From NCBI RefSeq assembly GCF_024704725.1, contig NZ_JALIQS010000003.1:434001-498000 (forward strand): DNA of 64,000 nt, in the 5' to 3' direction. The stretch's first letter is position 1. Every line of letters starts with the position of its first letter. Source of the DNA: Shinella sp. CPCC 101442. Its GTDB lineage: Bacteria; Pseudomonadota; Alphaproteobacteria; Rhizobiales; Rhizobiaceae. Position numbers and translations under genes: made by a program. Shown piece by piece: positions 25,540 through 34,030 of this stretch. The notes below the pieces were generated by a model. That model was not told the origin of the DNA. It saw nothing but the letters and a program-made list of their open reading frames with translations, and did not search any database.

Positions 25540-26696
25540 CAGCGCTCACCGCCATTACCGGCGCCCGCATCTTCGACGGCGATCTCTGGCACGAAGACAG
25601 CGCGCTCCTGATCGAAAACGGCAAGGTCGCCGCCATCGCGGCTCACCGCGACGTGCCGACGGACGCCCGCCCGGTGCCGATGGACGGGCTGTCGCTCGTC
25701 CCCGGCTTCATCGACCTGCAGGTGAATGGCGGCGGCGGCGTGCTGCTCAATGAGCGGCCCGATCTCGAAGGCATCCGCACGATCTGTGCCGCGCATGCCC
25801 GTTTTGGCACGACAGGCCTTCTGCCGACGCTGATCACCGACAATGTCGAGGTGACGACGAAGACCATCGCCGCCGGCCTTGCAGCGGAAGCGGCTGATGT
25901 TCCGGGCTTCCTCGGGTTGCATCTCGAAGGCCCGCATCTGTCGGTCGCTCGCAAGGGCGCGCATGATCCCTCCCTCATTCGGCCGATGGAACAGGCCGAT
26001 CTCGAGCGCACGATTGCCGCCCGCAAAGGGCTGACCGCGCTCCTGATGACGCTCGCACCGGAAAACACCACGAACGCCCAGATCGCGGCCCTCGATGAGG
26101 CCGGCGTCACGGTCAGCCTCGGCCATTCCGATTGCGGCTATGCAACGGCCGCCGCCGCCGTCGAGGCCGGCGCGCATATGATGACGCATCTCTTCAACGC
26201 CATGAGCCCGCTCGGTCACCGCGAGCCCGGCATGGTAGGCGCGGCCCTCGATCTCGGCCATCTCAATGCCGGCCTCATCGCGGACGGCTTCCATGTCGAT
26301 CCCGCTTCCATCGGCGTGGCGCTGCGGGCCAAGCGCGGCCCCGGCCGCATCTTCCTCGTTACCGATGCCATGTCGACCATTGGCACCGACATGACGAGCT
26401 TCTTCCTCAACGGTCGCGAAATCTTTCGCGAGGGCGGTCGCCTGACGCTTGCCGACGGCACGCTTGCCGGCGCCGACATCGATATGGCCTCCTGCATTCG
26501 CTATATGCGCGACCACGTCGGCATCGATCTCGAAGAGGCGCTGCGCATGGCCTCGCTCTATCCCGCCGAAGCCATCGGCATGACCGGCCGCAAGGGCCGT
26601 CTCACCCATGGCCACGATGCCGATTTCGCCGTCATCGACGGCGACGTCAACGTCGTCTCCACCTGGATTGCCGGCATCCCGGTCTTCGCGGCCTGA
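25536..26696 (+). CDS. nagA: N-acetylglucosamine-6-phosphate deacetylase
   Basis: 386 residues, amidohydrolase fold. Seen: first metal-region motif GFIDLQVNGGGGV, metal-binding Glu in HLEGPHLS, His in SLGHSDCGY and THLFNAMSPLGHREPG, and catalytic Asp in LVTDAMSTIG. It removes the acetyl group from GlcNAc6P to give GlcN6P for the preceding deaminase. Coupled to that gene by ATGA. It processes both the MurQ product and directly phosphorylated GlcNAc. Confidence 0.94.
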   Translation: MTALTAITGARIFDGDLWHEDSALLIENGKVAAIAAHRDVPTDARPVPMDGLSLVPGFIDLQVNGGGGVLLNERPDLEGIRTICAAHARFGTTGLLPTLITDNVEVTTKTIAAGLAAEAADVPGFLGLHLEGPHLSVARKGAHDPSLIRPMEQADLERTIAARKGLTALLMTLAPENTTNAQIAALDEAGVTVSLGHSDCGYATAAAAVEAGAHMMTHLFNAMSPLGHREPGMVGAALDLGHLNAGLIADGFHVDPASIGVALRAKRGPGRIFLVTDAMSTIGTDMTSFFLNGREIFREGGRLTLADGTLAGADIDMASCIRYMRDHVGIDLEEALRMASLYPAEAIGMTGRKGRLTHGHDADFAVIDGDVNVVSTWIAGIPVFAA

Positions 26697-26768
26697 GCCA
26701 TCGCCGCAGTCCTTGCAGGGCGCGGCGGAATCGGCTCTACCCGGCGGGAGCAAGCATAGGAGCGGCAC

Positions 26769-27824
26769 ATGCAATTGATCTTCGACGGCCACAACGACGT
26801 TCTCCTGCGCCTGTGGGAGCACGCGAAGAAGGGCGCCGATCCGGTCGCCGAATTCGTCGACGGTACCGACAAAGGCCATATCGATGCTCCGCGCGCGAAG
26901 AAGGGCGGCCTGGCCGGCGGCTTCTGCGCCATGTTCATCCCGCCGAACGAGGACTATCCGCCGCGCGAAGTCGATGAGAACGGCCATTACAACATCCGCA
27001 TGGTCGGCCCTCTGGAGCAGCCCGCAGCCCTTAATACGGCGCTCGAAATGGCGGCCATCGCCTTCCGCCTGGAGCGCGCAGACGCACTGTCGATCTGCCG
27101 CACCACCGCCGATATCCGCGCCGCCTTCGACGCTGGCCGCTTTGCCGCCATCCTTCACATCGAGGGCTGCGAGCCGATCGCGGAGGATCTGTCCACGCTC
27201 GAAACGCTCTACGCCGCAGGCCTGCGCTCCCTCGGTCCCGTCTGGAGCCGGCACAATGCATTCGGCCACGGCGTGCCCTTCGCCTACCCGTCCTCGCCCG
27301 ATACGGCGCCCGGCCTTACCGACGCCGGCGTGGAACTGGTCAAGGAATGCGACCGCTTCGGCATCATGATCGATCTCGCCCATATCACCGAGCAGGGTTT
27401 TTGGGACGTCGCTCGCGTCAGCACGGCGCCGCTCGTCGCCACCCATTCCAACGTGCATGCGCTGACGCCGATCTCGCGCAACCTCACCGACCGGCAGCTC
27501 GACGCCATCCGCGAGCGCAAGGGTATCGCCGGGCTCAACTATGCCACGACGATGCTGCGCGCCGATGGGATGGAAAATGCCGATACGCCGCTCGCCGACA
27601 TGGTGCGCCACATCGACTACATGGTCGAACGCATGGGCATCGATTGCGTGGCGCTCGGCTCGGACTTCGACGGCGCGACCATTCCTTCCGCCATCGGCGA
27701 CGCGGCCGGCAGCCAGGCACTGGTCGAAGCGTTGCGTACCGCCGGCTACGGCGAAGACGATCTAGCAAAACTCTGCCGCGAAAACTGGCTGCGGCTCCTG
27801 AAAACCGTCTGGCACGAAGCCTGA
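26769..27824 (+). CDS. membrane dipeptidase family (M19) peptidase
   Basis: 351 residues. Binuclear zinc-site motifs of renal-dipeptidase family M19 are visible: DGHNDVLLRL near the N-terminus, bridging Glu in LHIEGCEPI, His residues in DLAHIT and SNVHALTPISRNL, and GSDFDGATIP near the end. No signal peptide, so it acts in the cytoplasm. These enzymes cut dipeptides, often with a D-residue. In this operon a role on peptidoglycan-derived dipeptides is plausible but not shown. 72 bases separate it from nagA. Confidence 0.88.
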   Translation: MQLIFDGHNDVLLRLWEHAKKGADPVAEFVDGTDKGHIDAPRAKKGGLAGGFCAMFIPPNEDYPPREVDENGHYNIRMVGPLEQPAALNTALEMAAIAFRLERADALSICRTTADIRAAFDAGRFAAILHIEGCEPIAEDLSTLETLYAAGLRSLGPVWSRHNAFGHGVPFAYPSSPDTAPGLTDAGVELVKECDRFGIMIDLAHITEQGFWDVARVSTAPLVATHSNVHALTPISRNLTDRQLDAIRERKGIAGLNYATTMLRADGMENADTPLADMVRHIDYMVERMGIDCVALGSDFDGATIPSAIGDAAGSQALVEALRTAGYGEDDLAKLCRENWLRLLKTVWHEA

Positions 27825-27843
27825 CCAACCTGCGGATATCTCC

Positions 27844-28590
27844 ATGACCAAGCCCCTCATCGAACTGTGCGTCGAAGGCATCGACGGTTTCCTCGCGGCC
27901 CAGGAGGCCGGCGCCGACCGCGTGGAACTCTGCGCAAGTCTCGTTGAGGGCGGCCTGACACCGAGTCTCGCAACCATCCGTGCCGCTGTGAAGGCGGCAA
28001 AAATCCCCGTCCATGTCATCATCCGTCCGCGCGGCGGCGATTTCCTCTATTCGCAGACGGAATTCGAAACGATGGTCGAAGACATCAGGGCGCTGTGCAG
28101 TGAGGGCGTTGCGGGCGTCGTCATCGGCTGCCTGACACCGGACGGACGGATCGATGAAGCGCGGACGACGGCGCTGGTGGAAGCTGCCCGCCCGATGTCC
28201 GTCACCTGCCACCGCGCCTTCGACATGACCGATGACGCTCATGAGGCGCTGGAAGCCCTCGTCCGCTGCGGCGTCAATCGCGTGCTGACCTCAGGCCAGC
28301 GCGACACAGCCGTGGAAGGCATCGCCATCCTCAAGGCCGCCGTCGAGCAGGCCGCAGGCCGCATCGTCATCATGGGCTGCGGCGCGCTCGATGCGGAAAA
28401 CATCCGCACCGTTCGCGATGCGACGGGTCTCGTCGAGATGCACTTCGCGGCACTGACGACCGTGCCGAGCGGCATGACCTTCCGCAATCCGCATGTAGGC
28501 ATGGGCGGCACCGAGAAGGACCGCGAATACGAACTGACGCTGACGGACAAGGATGCCGTGCGCGCGACCATCGCCGCGGCAAAATCGTAA
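27844..28590 (+). CDS. cutC: CutC family protein
   Basis: 248 residues, TIM-barrel CutC family: IELCVEGIDGFLAAQEAGADRVELCASL at the start, VHVIIRPRGGDFLYS, VTCHRAFDM, RVLTSGQ and EMHFAAL. It was named for copper homeostasis in E. coli, but that role is disputed and the biochemical activity is unsettled. Here it ends an amino-sugar operon, 19 bases after the dipeptidase, with no copper gene nearby, which favours a metabolic role. Confidence 0.88.
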   Translation: MTKPLIELCVEGIDGFLAAQEAGADRVELCASLVEGGLTPSLATIRAAVKAAKIPVHVIIRPRGGDFLYSQTEFETMVEDIRALCSEGVAGVVIGCLTPDGRIDEARTTALVEAARPMSVTCHRAFDMTDDAHEALEALVRCGVNRVLTSGQRDTAVEGIAILKAAVEQAAGRIVIMGCGALDAENIRTVRDATGLVEMHFAALTTVPSGMTFRNPHVGMGGTEKDREYELTLTDKDAVRATIAAAKS

Positions 28591-28652
28591 CGCTCAGCCT
28601 TGCAAGCGGCAGGCGGGTATCCTTACGTGTAGGTCGAACAAGGAGACCTGCC

Positions 28653-29159
28653 ATGTCGCTGAAGACTTTCGTCCCCTCGCCCCTTCGCACGGCAATCGCT
28701 GCCGGCCTGTTGGCGCTCGCCACCCTGCCCGCTGCCGCAGAGACGGTCGGCAAGGTCGGCGTCGACTGGATCGGCAACGACATCTATATCGACGCGGTCA
28801 GCGATCCCGAGGTGACGGGCGTCACCTGCCATGTCACCTATTTCGACCGCTCCGTCATAGATCGCCTGAAAAAGGGCAACTGGTTCGAGGACCCGTCGAA
28901 CAACGCCATTTCCTGCCAGCAGACCGGCCCGATTACCATCGGCGACATCGAATTGGACAAGGAGGGCGAAGAGGTCTTCAAATCCGGCCTGTCGCTGATC
29001 TGGAAATCGCTGATCGTCACGCGCATCTACGACAAGAAGAACGACACACTGATCTATCTCGCCCATTCGCGCGAACTGACGGAGGGATCGGCCAAGATGT
29101 CGATCTCCACCGTGCCGCTCTATGGCCAGACCGTCACCTGGACGAACGGCAAGCCGTAG
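28653..29159 (+). CDS. creA: CreA family periplasmic protein
   Basis: 168 residues with an N-terminal signal peptide (hydrophobic LLALATLPAAAE, cleavage near residue 31). The body carries the CreA pattern: VSDPEVTGVTCHVTYF, AISCQQTGPI, SLIWKSLIVTRIYD, YLAHSRELTEGSAK, two Cys probably in a disulfide. Function of CreA is unknown; in E. coli it sits beside the creBCD regulon. It follows cutC by 62 bases and ends at a strong hairpin. Confidence 0.88.
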   Translation: MSLKTFVPSPLRTAIAAGLLALATLPAAAETVGKVGVDWIGNDIYIDAVSDPEVTGVTCHVTYFDRSVIDRLKKGNWFEDPSNNAISCQQTGPITIGDIELDKEGEEVFKSGLSLIWKSLIVTRIYDKKNDTLIYLAHSRELTEGSAKMSISTVPLYGQTVTWTNGKP

Positions 29160-29174
29160 TCCCGCGTACGCGCG

Positions 29175-29207
29175 AAGGCACCCGGCCGGAAACCGGCCAG
29201 GTGCCTT
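29175..29207. terminator. long hairpin between convergent creA and cheW
   Basis: AAGGCACC (29175-29182) pairs with GGTGCCTT (29200-29207) and, inside one C/A mismatch, GGCCGG (29184-29189) pairs with CCGGCC (29193-29198) over an AAA loop. A 14-pair stem that serves both strands; T-run is poor. Confidence 0.75.
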
Positions 29208-29235
29208 GCAACCCGAGATCCTTCCCCTGAATAAA

Positions 29236-29700
29236 TCAGGCCGCCTGGGCCAGTTCGTCGGCGATGACGGTGTCCAGGTTGAGGAAGCAGACCATCGATT
29301 TTTCGAGTGCCACGATACCGCGGCAGAAGGCGCGCTGGGCCTCCGGAATGATTTCCGGCGCCGGCTGCAGGGCCTCGCTCTTGATGGTCATCATGTCCGA
29401 AACCTGTTCCACCAGGAGACCGACCAGCTTGCCGGCGATGTCGGTGACGATGATCGCCGAACGCTCGGACGGTTCCGTCATCTTCATACCGAGGCGGCAG
29501 GCCATGTCGATGACCGGGATCACCGCGCCGCGCAGGTTGATGAGGCCGAGCACATAGGGTGGCGTGTGGGGCATCGGCGTCACGGGCGCCCAGCCGCGGA
29601 TTTCGCGGATGGCCATGATGTCGATGCAGAATTCCTGTTCTCCGAGATGGAAGGAGACGATTTCGAGATAGGCGCCGGACTGCTTGATGGCATTGGACAT
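29236..29700 (-). CDS. cheW: chemotaxis adaptor protein CheW
   Basis: 154 residues, one CheW SH3-like domain: YLEIVSFHLGEQEFCIDIMAIREI, VLGLINLRGAVIPVIDM and the end LDTVIADEL. It bridges chemoreceptors and the CheA kinase at the membrane. Its ATG follows the receptor stop by 2 bases, so the two are made together. No cheA, cheY or cheR is in the window; this is an accessory receptor/adaptor pair. Confidence 0.93.
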   Translation of the reverse strand: MSNAIKQSGAYLEIVSFHLGEQEFCIDIMAIREIRGWAPVTPMPHTPPYVLGLINLRGAVIPVIDMACRLGMKMTEPSERSAIIVTDIAGKLVGLLVEQVSDMMTIKSEALQPAPEIIPEAQRAFCRGIVALEKSMVCFLNLDTVIADELAQAA

Positions 29701-29702
29701 GG

Positions 29703-31709
29703 TCAGAACTCTTCCCAGTTCTCTGCGGCGGCTTGGGTGTTACCCCTGACCGCGGCACTGCTGCTGAAAGCCCCGGCAACCTTGGAAACAAGGTTTCTTG
29801 CCGGAGACGGGGCGGGACGGGAGGCGGTGGAGACCGCCCTCGGGCTACCGACGGAGGCGCGTGCGCCTTCGCGGATCTGGAACTGGCCGACAAGGCGCGT
29901 GAGGTTTTCCGCATCCTGGGCCAGCGTATGGCTTGCCGCATTGGTCTCCTCGACCATCGCGGCGTTCTGCTGCGTCACCTGATCCATCTGGTTGACGGCA
30001 ACGTTGATTTCCTGAAGGCCGCTCGTCTGTTCGCGAGCGGCGGTGACAATGGAGGCCATGTGCTCGTGGATGCGCAGCACGTCGCCGCCGATGCGGCCGA
30101 GCGATTCGCCCGTCGCCTGCACGAGGCGCGAACCGGTCTTCACTTCGTCCGACGAGCGGGTGACGAGGCTCTTGATGTCCTTGGCGGCACCGGCCGCACG
30201 CTGCGCCAGCTCGCGCACTTCCTGCGCCACGACCGCAAAGCCCTTGCCGGCCTCCCCCGCCCGCGCCGCTTCGACGCCGGCGTTGAGCGCCAGGAGATTG
30301 GTCTGGAAGGCGATCTCGTCGATGACGTTGATGATCTTGCCGATCTCGCTGGAGGCGCCTTCGATGCGCTGCATGGCGGCCATGGCGTCGCTGACGATGC
30401 GCTCGGATTCCACGGCACTTTCTTTGGTCGAATCGACCATGCGACCAGCTTCCTCGGCGCGCGCCGTCGCGGTGCGCACGGTGGTCATGATCTCGTCGAG
30501 GGCGGCGGACGTCTCTTCAAGCGACGCGGCCTGCTGTTCGGTACGGCGGGCGAGATCGTCGGCGGCGGCGCGCATCTGGCCGCTGTTCGACTGGATGGAA
30601 CCCGTATTGTCCTTCACCTCGGCCATGACGTTGCGCAGGCGCTCGACGGTGCCGTTGAAATCGGAGCGCAGCTGTTCGAGGTCGGCGCGGAAGGGTTCGA
30701 GAATGGCCACGCTGAGGTCGCCTTCGGAAAGACGGGTCAGGCCGCGACCAAGCGCCTCGACGGCGATGCGAACCTGGCGCTCGTCCTCACGGGCAATGGC
30801 CTCGCGGTCGTGCCGTTCGGTTTCGTTGCGCGAGCGCGTGTTCTCGTTCGCCTCTTCCAGCCGGCGCTTTTCGACGGCCGCAAGCCGGAAGGCTTCGGCG
30901 CAACGCGCCATCTCGCCGATCTCGTCGCCACGATCCGTGGCCGCGACCGATGTGTTGAGGTCGCCGGAGAGAATGCGCTGCATGCTGTCGCGCACCGCGA
31001 AGATGCCGCGGCGAAGCATGTTGCCGTGATAGACGATGAGGCCGAGAAGCGTCACCATGCCGAGAAGCCCGATGGCGATCTGGTATTGCATGGACTGGGC
31101 GGAGGCGAGCTGCGCATCGTGGACGCGCGCTTCGAGCAATGCGGAGCCTTCCGCCGCCAATGCGCCGAGCGCCGCCGTCATGCGCTCGCCGCCGGCATCC
31201 ACCGCGTCATCGAGCGAGGAAAACGCCTCCATCGGCGCGCCCGCCTCGATCATCGTCTTGAGATCGACGGCGACGGCCTTTTCCATCATCTGCAAATCGC
31301 CGTCGAAGGTCTCGAGCAGCGCCGGCTTGCCGATTTCGGCGGCAAGCGCTCTGGCGGAGGCCGTGCCTTCCTTCAACACCTTCAGCGATCTTGCGATGAT
31401 TTCCACCCGTTCGGGCTGGATGGCCTTCTCCTCGCGATCGATGATGCTGTCCATCGCCACGAGCACGAGATCGACATTGGCGAGCCGCATGGCGCCAACG
31501 GTATCGACCTCATCCTGAATATTGACGGCGGCCTCGGAGGCGGCGCCGATCGTCGCATTGCCGTACCAGCCGGCAGCGAGCATCGTGCCGAAACCGAGGA
31601 ACGCGGCAGCGCCGAGCGTTGCGAGACGGGAATTGACGGAAAGGGTCCGGCCCTTCGCTGTATTTTCATGAGACATGATGCGGTTCGCCCGAGCCATGGC
31701 CCTCGCCAC
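29703..31709 (-). CDS. methyl-accepting chemotaxis protein with C-terminal CheR-tether-like pentapeptide
   Basis: About 668 residues. First membrane helix near residues 30-50, periplasmic helical sensor of about 155 residues, second helix near 207-228, then HAMP (SGDLNTSVAATDRGDEIGEM), a second HAMP-like segment (SEGDLSVAILEPF) and the signalling hairpin tip IIDEIAFQTNLLALNAGVEAARAGE-like with VRELAQRAA. It ends in NWEEF after a flexible A/S/P-rich linker, close to the NWETF motif that tethers CheR/CheB. GTG 31709 has AGAAGGG six bases upstream; ATG 31676 is an alternative start. Confidence 0.9.
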   Translation of the reverse strand: MARAMARANRIMSHENTAKGRTLSVNSRLATLGAAAFLGFGTMLAAGWYGNATIGAASEAAVNIQDEVDTVGAMRLANVDLVLVAMDSIIDREEKAIQPERVEIIARSLKVLKEGTASARALAAEIGKPALLETFDGDLQMMEKAVAVDLKTMIEAGAPMEAFSSLDDAVDAGGERMTAALGALAAEGSALLEARVHDAQLASAQSMQYQIAIGLLGMVTLLGLIVYHGNMLRRGIFAVRDSMQRILSGDLNTSVAATDRGDEIGEMARCAEAFRLAAVEKRRLEEANENTRSRNETERHDREAIAREDERQVRIAVEALGRGLTRLSEGDLSVAILEPFRADLEQLRSDFNGTVERLRNVMAEVKDNTGSIQSNSGQMRAAADDLARRTEQQAASLEETSAALDEIMTTVRTATARAEEAGRMVDSTKESAVESERIVSDAMAAMQRIEGASSEIGKIINVIDEIAFQTNLLALNAGVEAARAGEAGKGFAVVAQEVRELAQRAAGAAKDIKSLVTRSSDEVKTGSRLVQATGESLGRIGGDVLRIHEHMASIVTAAREQTSGLQEINVAVNQMDQVTQQNAAMVEETNAASHTLAQDAENLTRLVGQFQIREGARASVGSPRAVSTASRPAPSPARNLVSKVAGAFSSSAAVRGNTQAAAENWEEF

Positions 31710-31964
31710 GGCATCCCTTCTGGATCCTGGGTGAAATACGCTTCTCGCCGTCTCCCCCGGTCGGCGGACATCATGCCCGATGAGCCGATTCCGGCCCTTG
31801 CGCGTAATCCGGACCGTGACAAAGGAAGATTAACCAAAACCTAAGGACATCAGGCCGAAACCTGCATTTTAGCAAAATTTGATAAATTCGGCCTTCCGGA
31901 ATACCTGACGTTGCGGAATGGAGACGCGGTTCCAAAACCTGCCGTTTCATGCTATGGTAGCACC

Positions 31965-32123
31965 ATGAACAAGACCGCCCGCCGCTATACCGTGCTGCCC
32001 GCTGCGCTCATCGCGCTCGGCCTCGGCGTCATGGCGGCAACCGCCGCCTTTGCCGGCTGGATGGAGCATGGAACGGCGATCTTCCTCAGCCTTGCCGAAT
32101 CCGGCATGTCCTGGTGCTTCTGA
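31965..32123 (+). CDS. small hydrophobic protein (52 aa)
   Basis: 52 residues: basic start MNKTARRY, one hydrophobic segment VLPAALIALGLGVMAATAAFAGW that could be a signal or anchor, and a short tail ending in WCF. It lies 122 bases upstream of the sco gene on the same strand. No family recognised. A coding-like start, a plausible membrane segment and its position before a copper chaperone support a real small protein, perhaps linked to respiratory copper insertion (inference). The preceding gap 31710-31964 holds nothing else I can support. Confidence 0.55.
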   Translation: MNKTARRYTVLPAALIALGLGVMAATAAFAGWMEHGTAIFLSLAESGMSWCF

Positions 32124-32245
32124 TCACATTTGCGCGAGCCCGTCATCCATCGCCCCGTTGCGGCATTTGGCGCGTTTGCGCACGGCTCCGCGAGGGACTA
32201 TGACACCGGCGACCCATTTGCCGTTTCGTCTCCTGAAGGACTGCC

Positions 32246-32845
32246 ATGAAGACCTTGCGCCTCGTATTGTGGATTGCCGTCGCCCTCGTCGCGGCCCTGC
32301 TCGGCTGGCTGACGCTGGAAGCGACGCGTACGAAGGATGAAGTGGCCGGCGGCCCGTTCGGCGTGCCCTTCGAGCTCGTCGCGCAGGATGGCAAGCCGAT
32401 CACCGAGAAGGCGTTCACCGGCAAGCCGACCGCCCTCTTCTTCGGCTTTACCCATTGCCCGGAAGTCTGCCCGACCACATTGTTCGAAATGAACGGCTGG
32501 CTCACCAAGGTCGACCCCGACGGCACAAAGCTGCAGGCCTATTTCGTCACCGTCGACCCGGAACGCGATACGCCCGAGCTGATCGGCCAGTATGTCGGAA
32601 ACGTCTCGAAACGCATCACCGGCATTTCCGGCCCGACCGACAAGGTCCTTGAGATGGCCAAGGGGTTCCGCGTCTACTATCGCAAGGTGCCGCTCGACGA
32701 GAAAAAGCCCGACGGTGACTATACGATGGACCACACGGCCTCCGTTTTCCTGCTCGACGCCACCGGCCGTTTCGTTGGAACCATCGCTTATGGCGAGAAT
32801 GCGGAGACGGCCGAGCAGAAGCTCGCCAACCTGATCACGCGATAA
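32246..32845 (+). CDS. SCO1/SenC family copper chaperone
   Basis: 199 residues with one N-terminal membrane anchor (residues 5-25) and a periplasmic thioredoxin-like domain. Copper ligands: Cys71 and Cys75 in THCPEVCPT and the His in YTMDHTASVFLL. Such proteins deliver or reduce copper for the CuA site of cytochrome c oxidase. Good upstream AAGGA before ATG 32246. No oxidase gene is adjacent. Confidence 0.93.
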   Translation: MKTLRLVLWIAVALVAALLGWLTLEATRTKDEVAGGPFGVPFELVAQDGKPITEKAFTGKPTALFFGFTHCPEVCPTTLFEMNGWLTKVDPDGTKLQAYFVTVDPERDTPELIGQYVGNVSKRITGISGPTDKVLEMAKGFRVYYRKVPLDEKKPDGDYTMDHTASVFLLDATGRFVGTIAYGENAETAEQKLANLITR

Positions 32846-32914
32846 GCGTGATCCGGCTTTGCCCTCGGCTTTCGGACATGCTAGGCGAACCCTGAGACAA
32901 CAGGGACCCTGGCC

Positions 32915-33793
32915 GTGAGCGAAATCCGCCTCTACATCACCACCACAGAGAAGAAGGCGGACACCGCACTCTCGCTGATGACCGACGCTTTCGAGGAAGA
33001 AGGCTACGCCATCGCGACGATGGAAATCGACGAGAAGAACGACATCTGGGAAGCCTCTGTCTACATGTTCAGGGTGGATGAGGAGGAGGTCAGTGCACGC
33101 TTCACCGCTCTTCTTGCCGCCGACTTCCCGGACGCCGAAATCAAGCGTGAAGAACTGCCCGATATCGACTGGATCGCCAAGTCGCTGGAGGGCCTGAAGC
33201 CTGTGCGCGCCGGCCGCTTCGTCGTGCATGGCTCGCACGACCGTGGCACCGCCCGTCCCGGCGAGATTTCCATCGAGATCGATGCCGGCCAGGCCTTCGG
33301 CACCGGCCATCACGGTACGACAGCGGGTTGCCTCGAGGTCATCAACAGCGTGATGCGGTCCCGCAGAGTCAAGCGTGTGCTTGACCTTGGGACAGGCAGC
33401 GGCGTGTTGGCGATCGCTGCGCGAAAACTTTCCCCCGCGAAGGTGCTGGCCACCGATATCGACCCCATCGCCACCCGCGTCGCCCGCGAAAACGTCCGCA
33501 TCAACGGCATTGCCTCCGGCATTGCGCTGGAAACCGCACCGGGCTTCCATTCCACCGCCTTCGGTCGCCACGGCCCCTTCGACCTCATCATCGCCAATAT
33601 CCTCGCCCGTCCGCTGATGCGCATGGCGCCGCAGCTTGCCGCGCAACTGACGCCGGGCGGCGACGTCATCCTGTCGGGCATCCTCGCCTCGCAGCGCTGG
33701 AAGGTGCTGGCCGCCTACAACGGTGCCGGCCTCAGCCACGTGCGCACCATCTGGCGCGAAGGCTGGGTGACCATCCATCTCGCCAAGCGCTGA
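32915..33793 (+). CDS. prmA: ribosomal protein L11 methyltransferase
   Basis: 292 residues. The N-terminal substrate-recognition domain is followed by a class I SAM domain with motif I LDLGTGSGVLAIAA, acidic ATDIDPIA, and DLIIANILARPL; GQAFGTGHHGTTAGCLE precedes motif I as in PrmA. It trimethylates amino groups of L11. The start is GTG 32915 (CAGGGA upstream). Confidence 0.92.
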   Translation: MSEIRLYITTTEKKADTALSLMTDAFEEEGYAIATMEIDEKNDIWEASVYMFRVDEEEVSARFTALLAADFPDAEIKREELPDIDWIAKSLEGLKPVRAGRFVVHGSHDRGTARPGEISIEIDAGQAFGTGHHGTTAGCLEVINSVMRSRRVKRVLDLGTGSGVLAIAARKLSPAKVLATDIDPIATRVARENVRINGIASGIALETAPGFHSTAFGRHGPFDLIIANILARPLMRMAPQLAAQLTPGGDVILSGILASQRWKVLAAYNGAGLSHVRTIWREGWVTIHLAKR

Positions 33794-33803
33794 TGGTTTT
33801 TTC

Positions 33804-33827
33804 AAGCGGAAGGTTCGCCTTCCGCTT
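33804..33827 (+). terminator. prmA terminator with TTCG tetraloop
   Basis: AAGCGGAAGG (33804-33813), loop TTCG (33814-33817), CCTTCCGCTT (33818-33827), then TCATT. A perfect 10-pair stem with the extra-stable UUCG loop, 11 bases after the prmA stop. Confidence 0.85.
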
Positions 33828-33852
33828 TCATTCCAGTGAAATGAAGGCAAAG

Positions 33853-33878
33853 AAAAAGGCGGTGCCAGAGGCACCGCC
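33853..33878 (-). terminator. minus-strand intrinsic terminator of the candidate small RNA
   Basis: GGCGGTGCC (33858-33866), loop of three, GGCACCGCC (33870-33878). On the minus strand the stem is followed by TTTTTC. No protein gene on the minus strand reads into it, so it implies an independent transcript from the right. Confidence 0.8.
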
Positions 33879-34030
33879 TATGGGTCGGCAAGCCGACCTG
33901 TCCGCGAGCTTGAGGAGGAGGAGTGCTCAAGCGGACCTATGTGTTCCGAACGCCTTCCCGGAGGAGGGAGGAGGAGTGACCAGAAAGACGCCTGATCGGA
34001 ACACCTAGTCTTTCGCCTTTCGGCGTTTCA
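33853..34030 (-). ncRNA. candidate trans-acting small RNA with anti-Shine-Dalgarno loops (alpha-r14/CCUCCUCCC type)
   Basis: Read on the minus strand: a small GAAA-loop hairpin (34025-34014), then arms 34004-33996 and 33949-33941 (TCGGAACAC on the plus strand pairing with GTGTTCCGA) enclosing CACTCCTCCTCCCTCCTCC (33978-33960), a second hairpin (33935-33901) with CACTCCTCCTC in its loop, a GGTCGGC/GCCGACC hairpin (33898-33883), and the terminator. CU-rich anti-SD motifs shown in loops are the mark of rhizobial alpha-r14 RNAs and related CCUCCUCCC stress RNAs. Promoter and 5' end are not determined. Confidence 0.65.

Noticed and set aside
25452-27611. 719-codon minus-strand frame opposite nagA and the dipeptidase
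   Set aside because: Shadow of two well-supported coupled genes; no start signal or domain.
29733-31844. 703-codon plus-strand frame opposite the chemoreceptor
   Set aside because: Shadow frame with H/R/D-rich low-information protein; the chemoreceptor reading is unambiguous.
33901-33978. Plus-strand reading of the GGAGGAGG-rich region as a translated leader or repeated ribosome-binding sites
   Set aside because: No start codons with following open frames fit the GGAGG runs, while the minus strand has a clear terminator with T-run, so a minus-strand RNA explains the region better.
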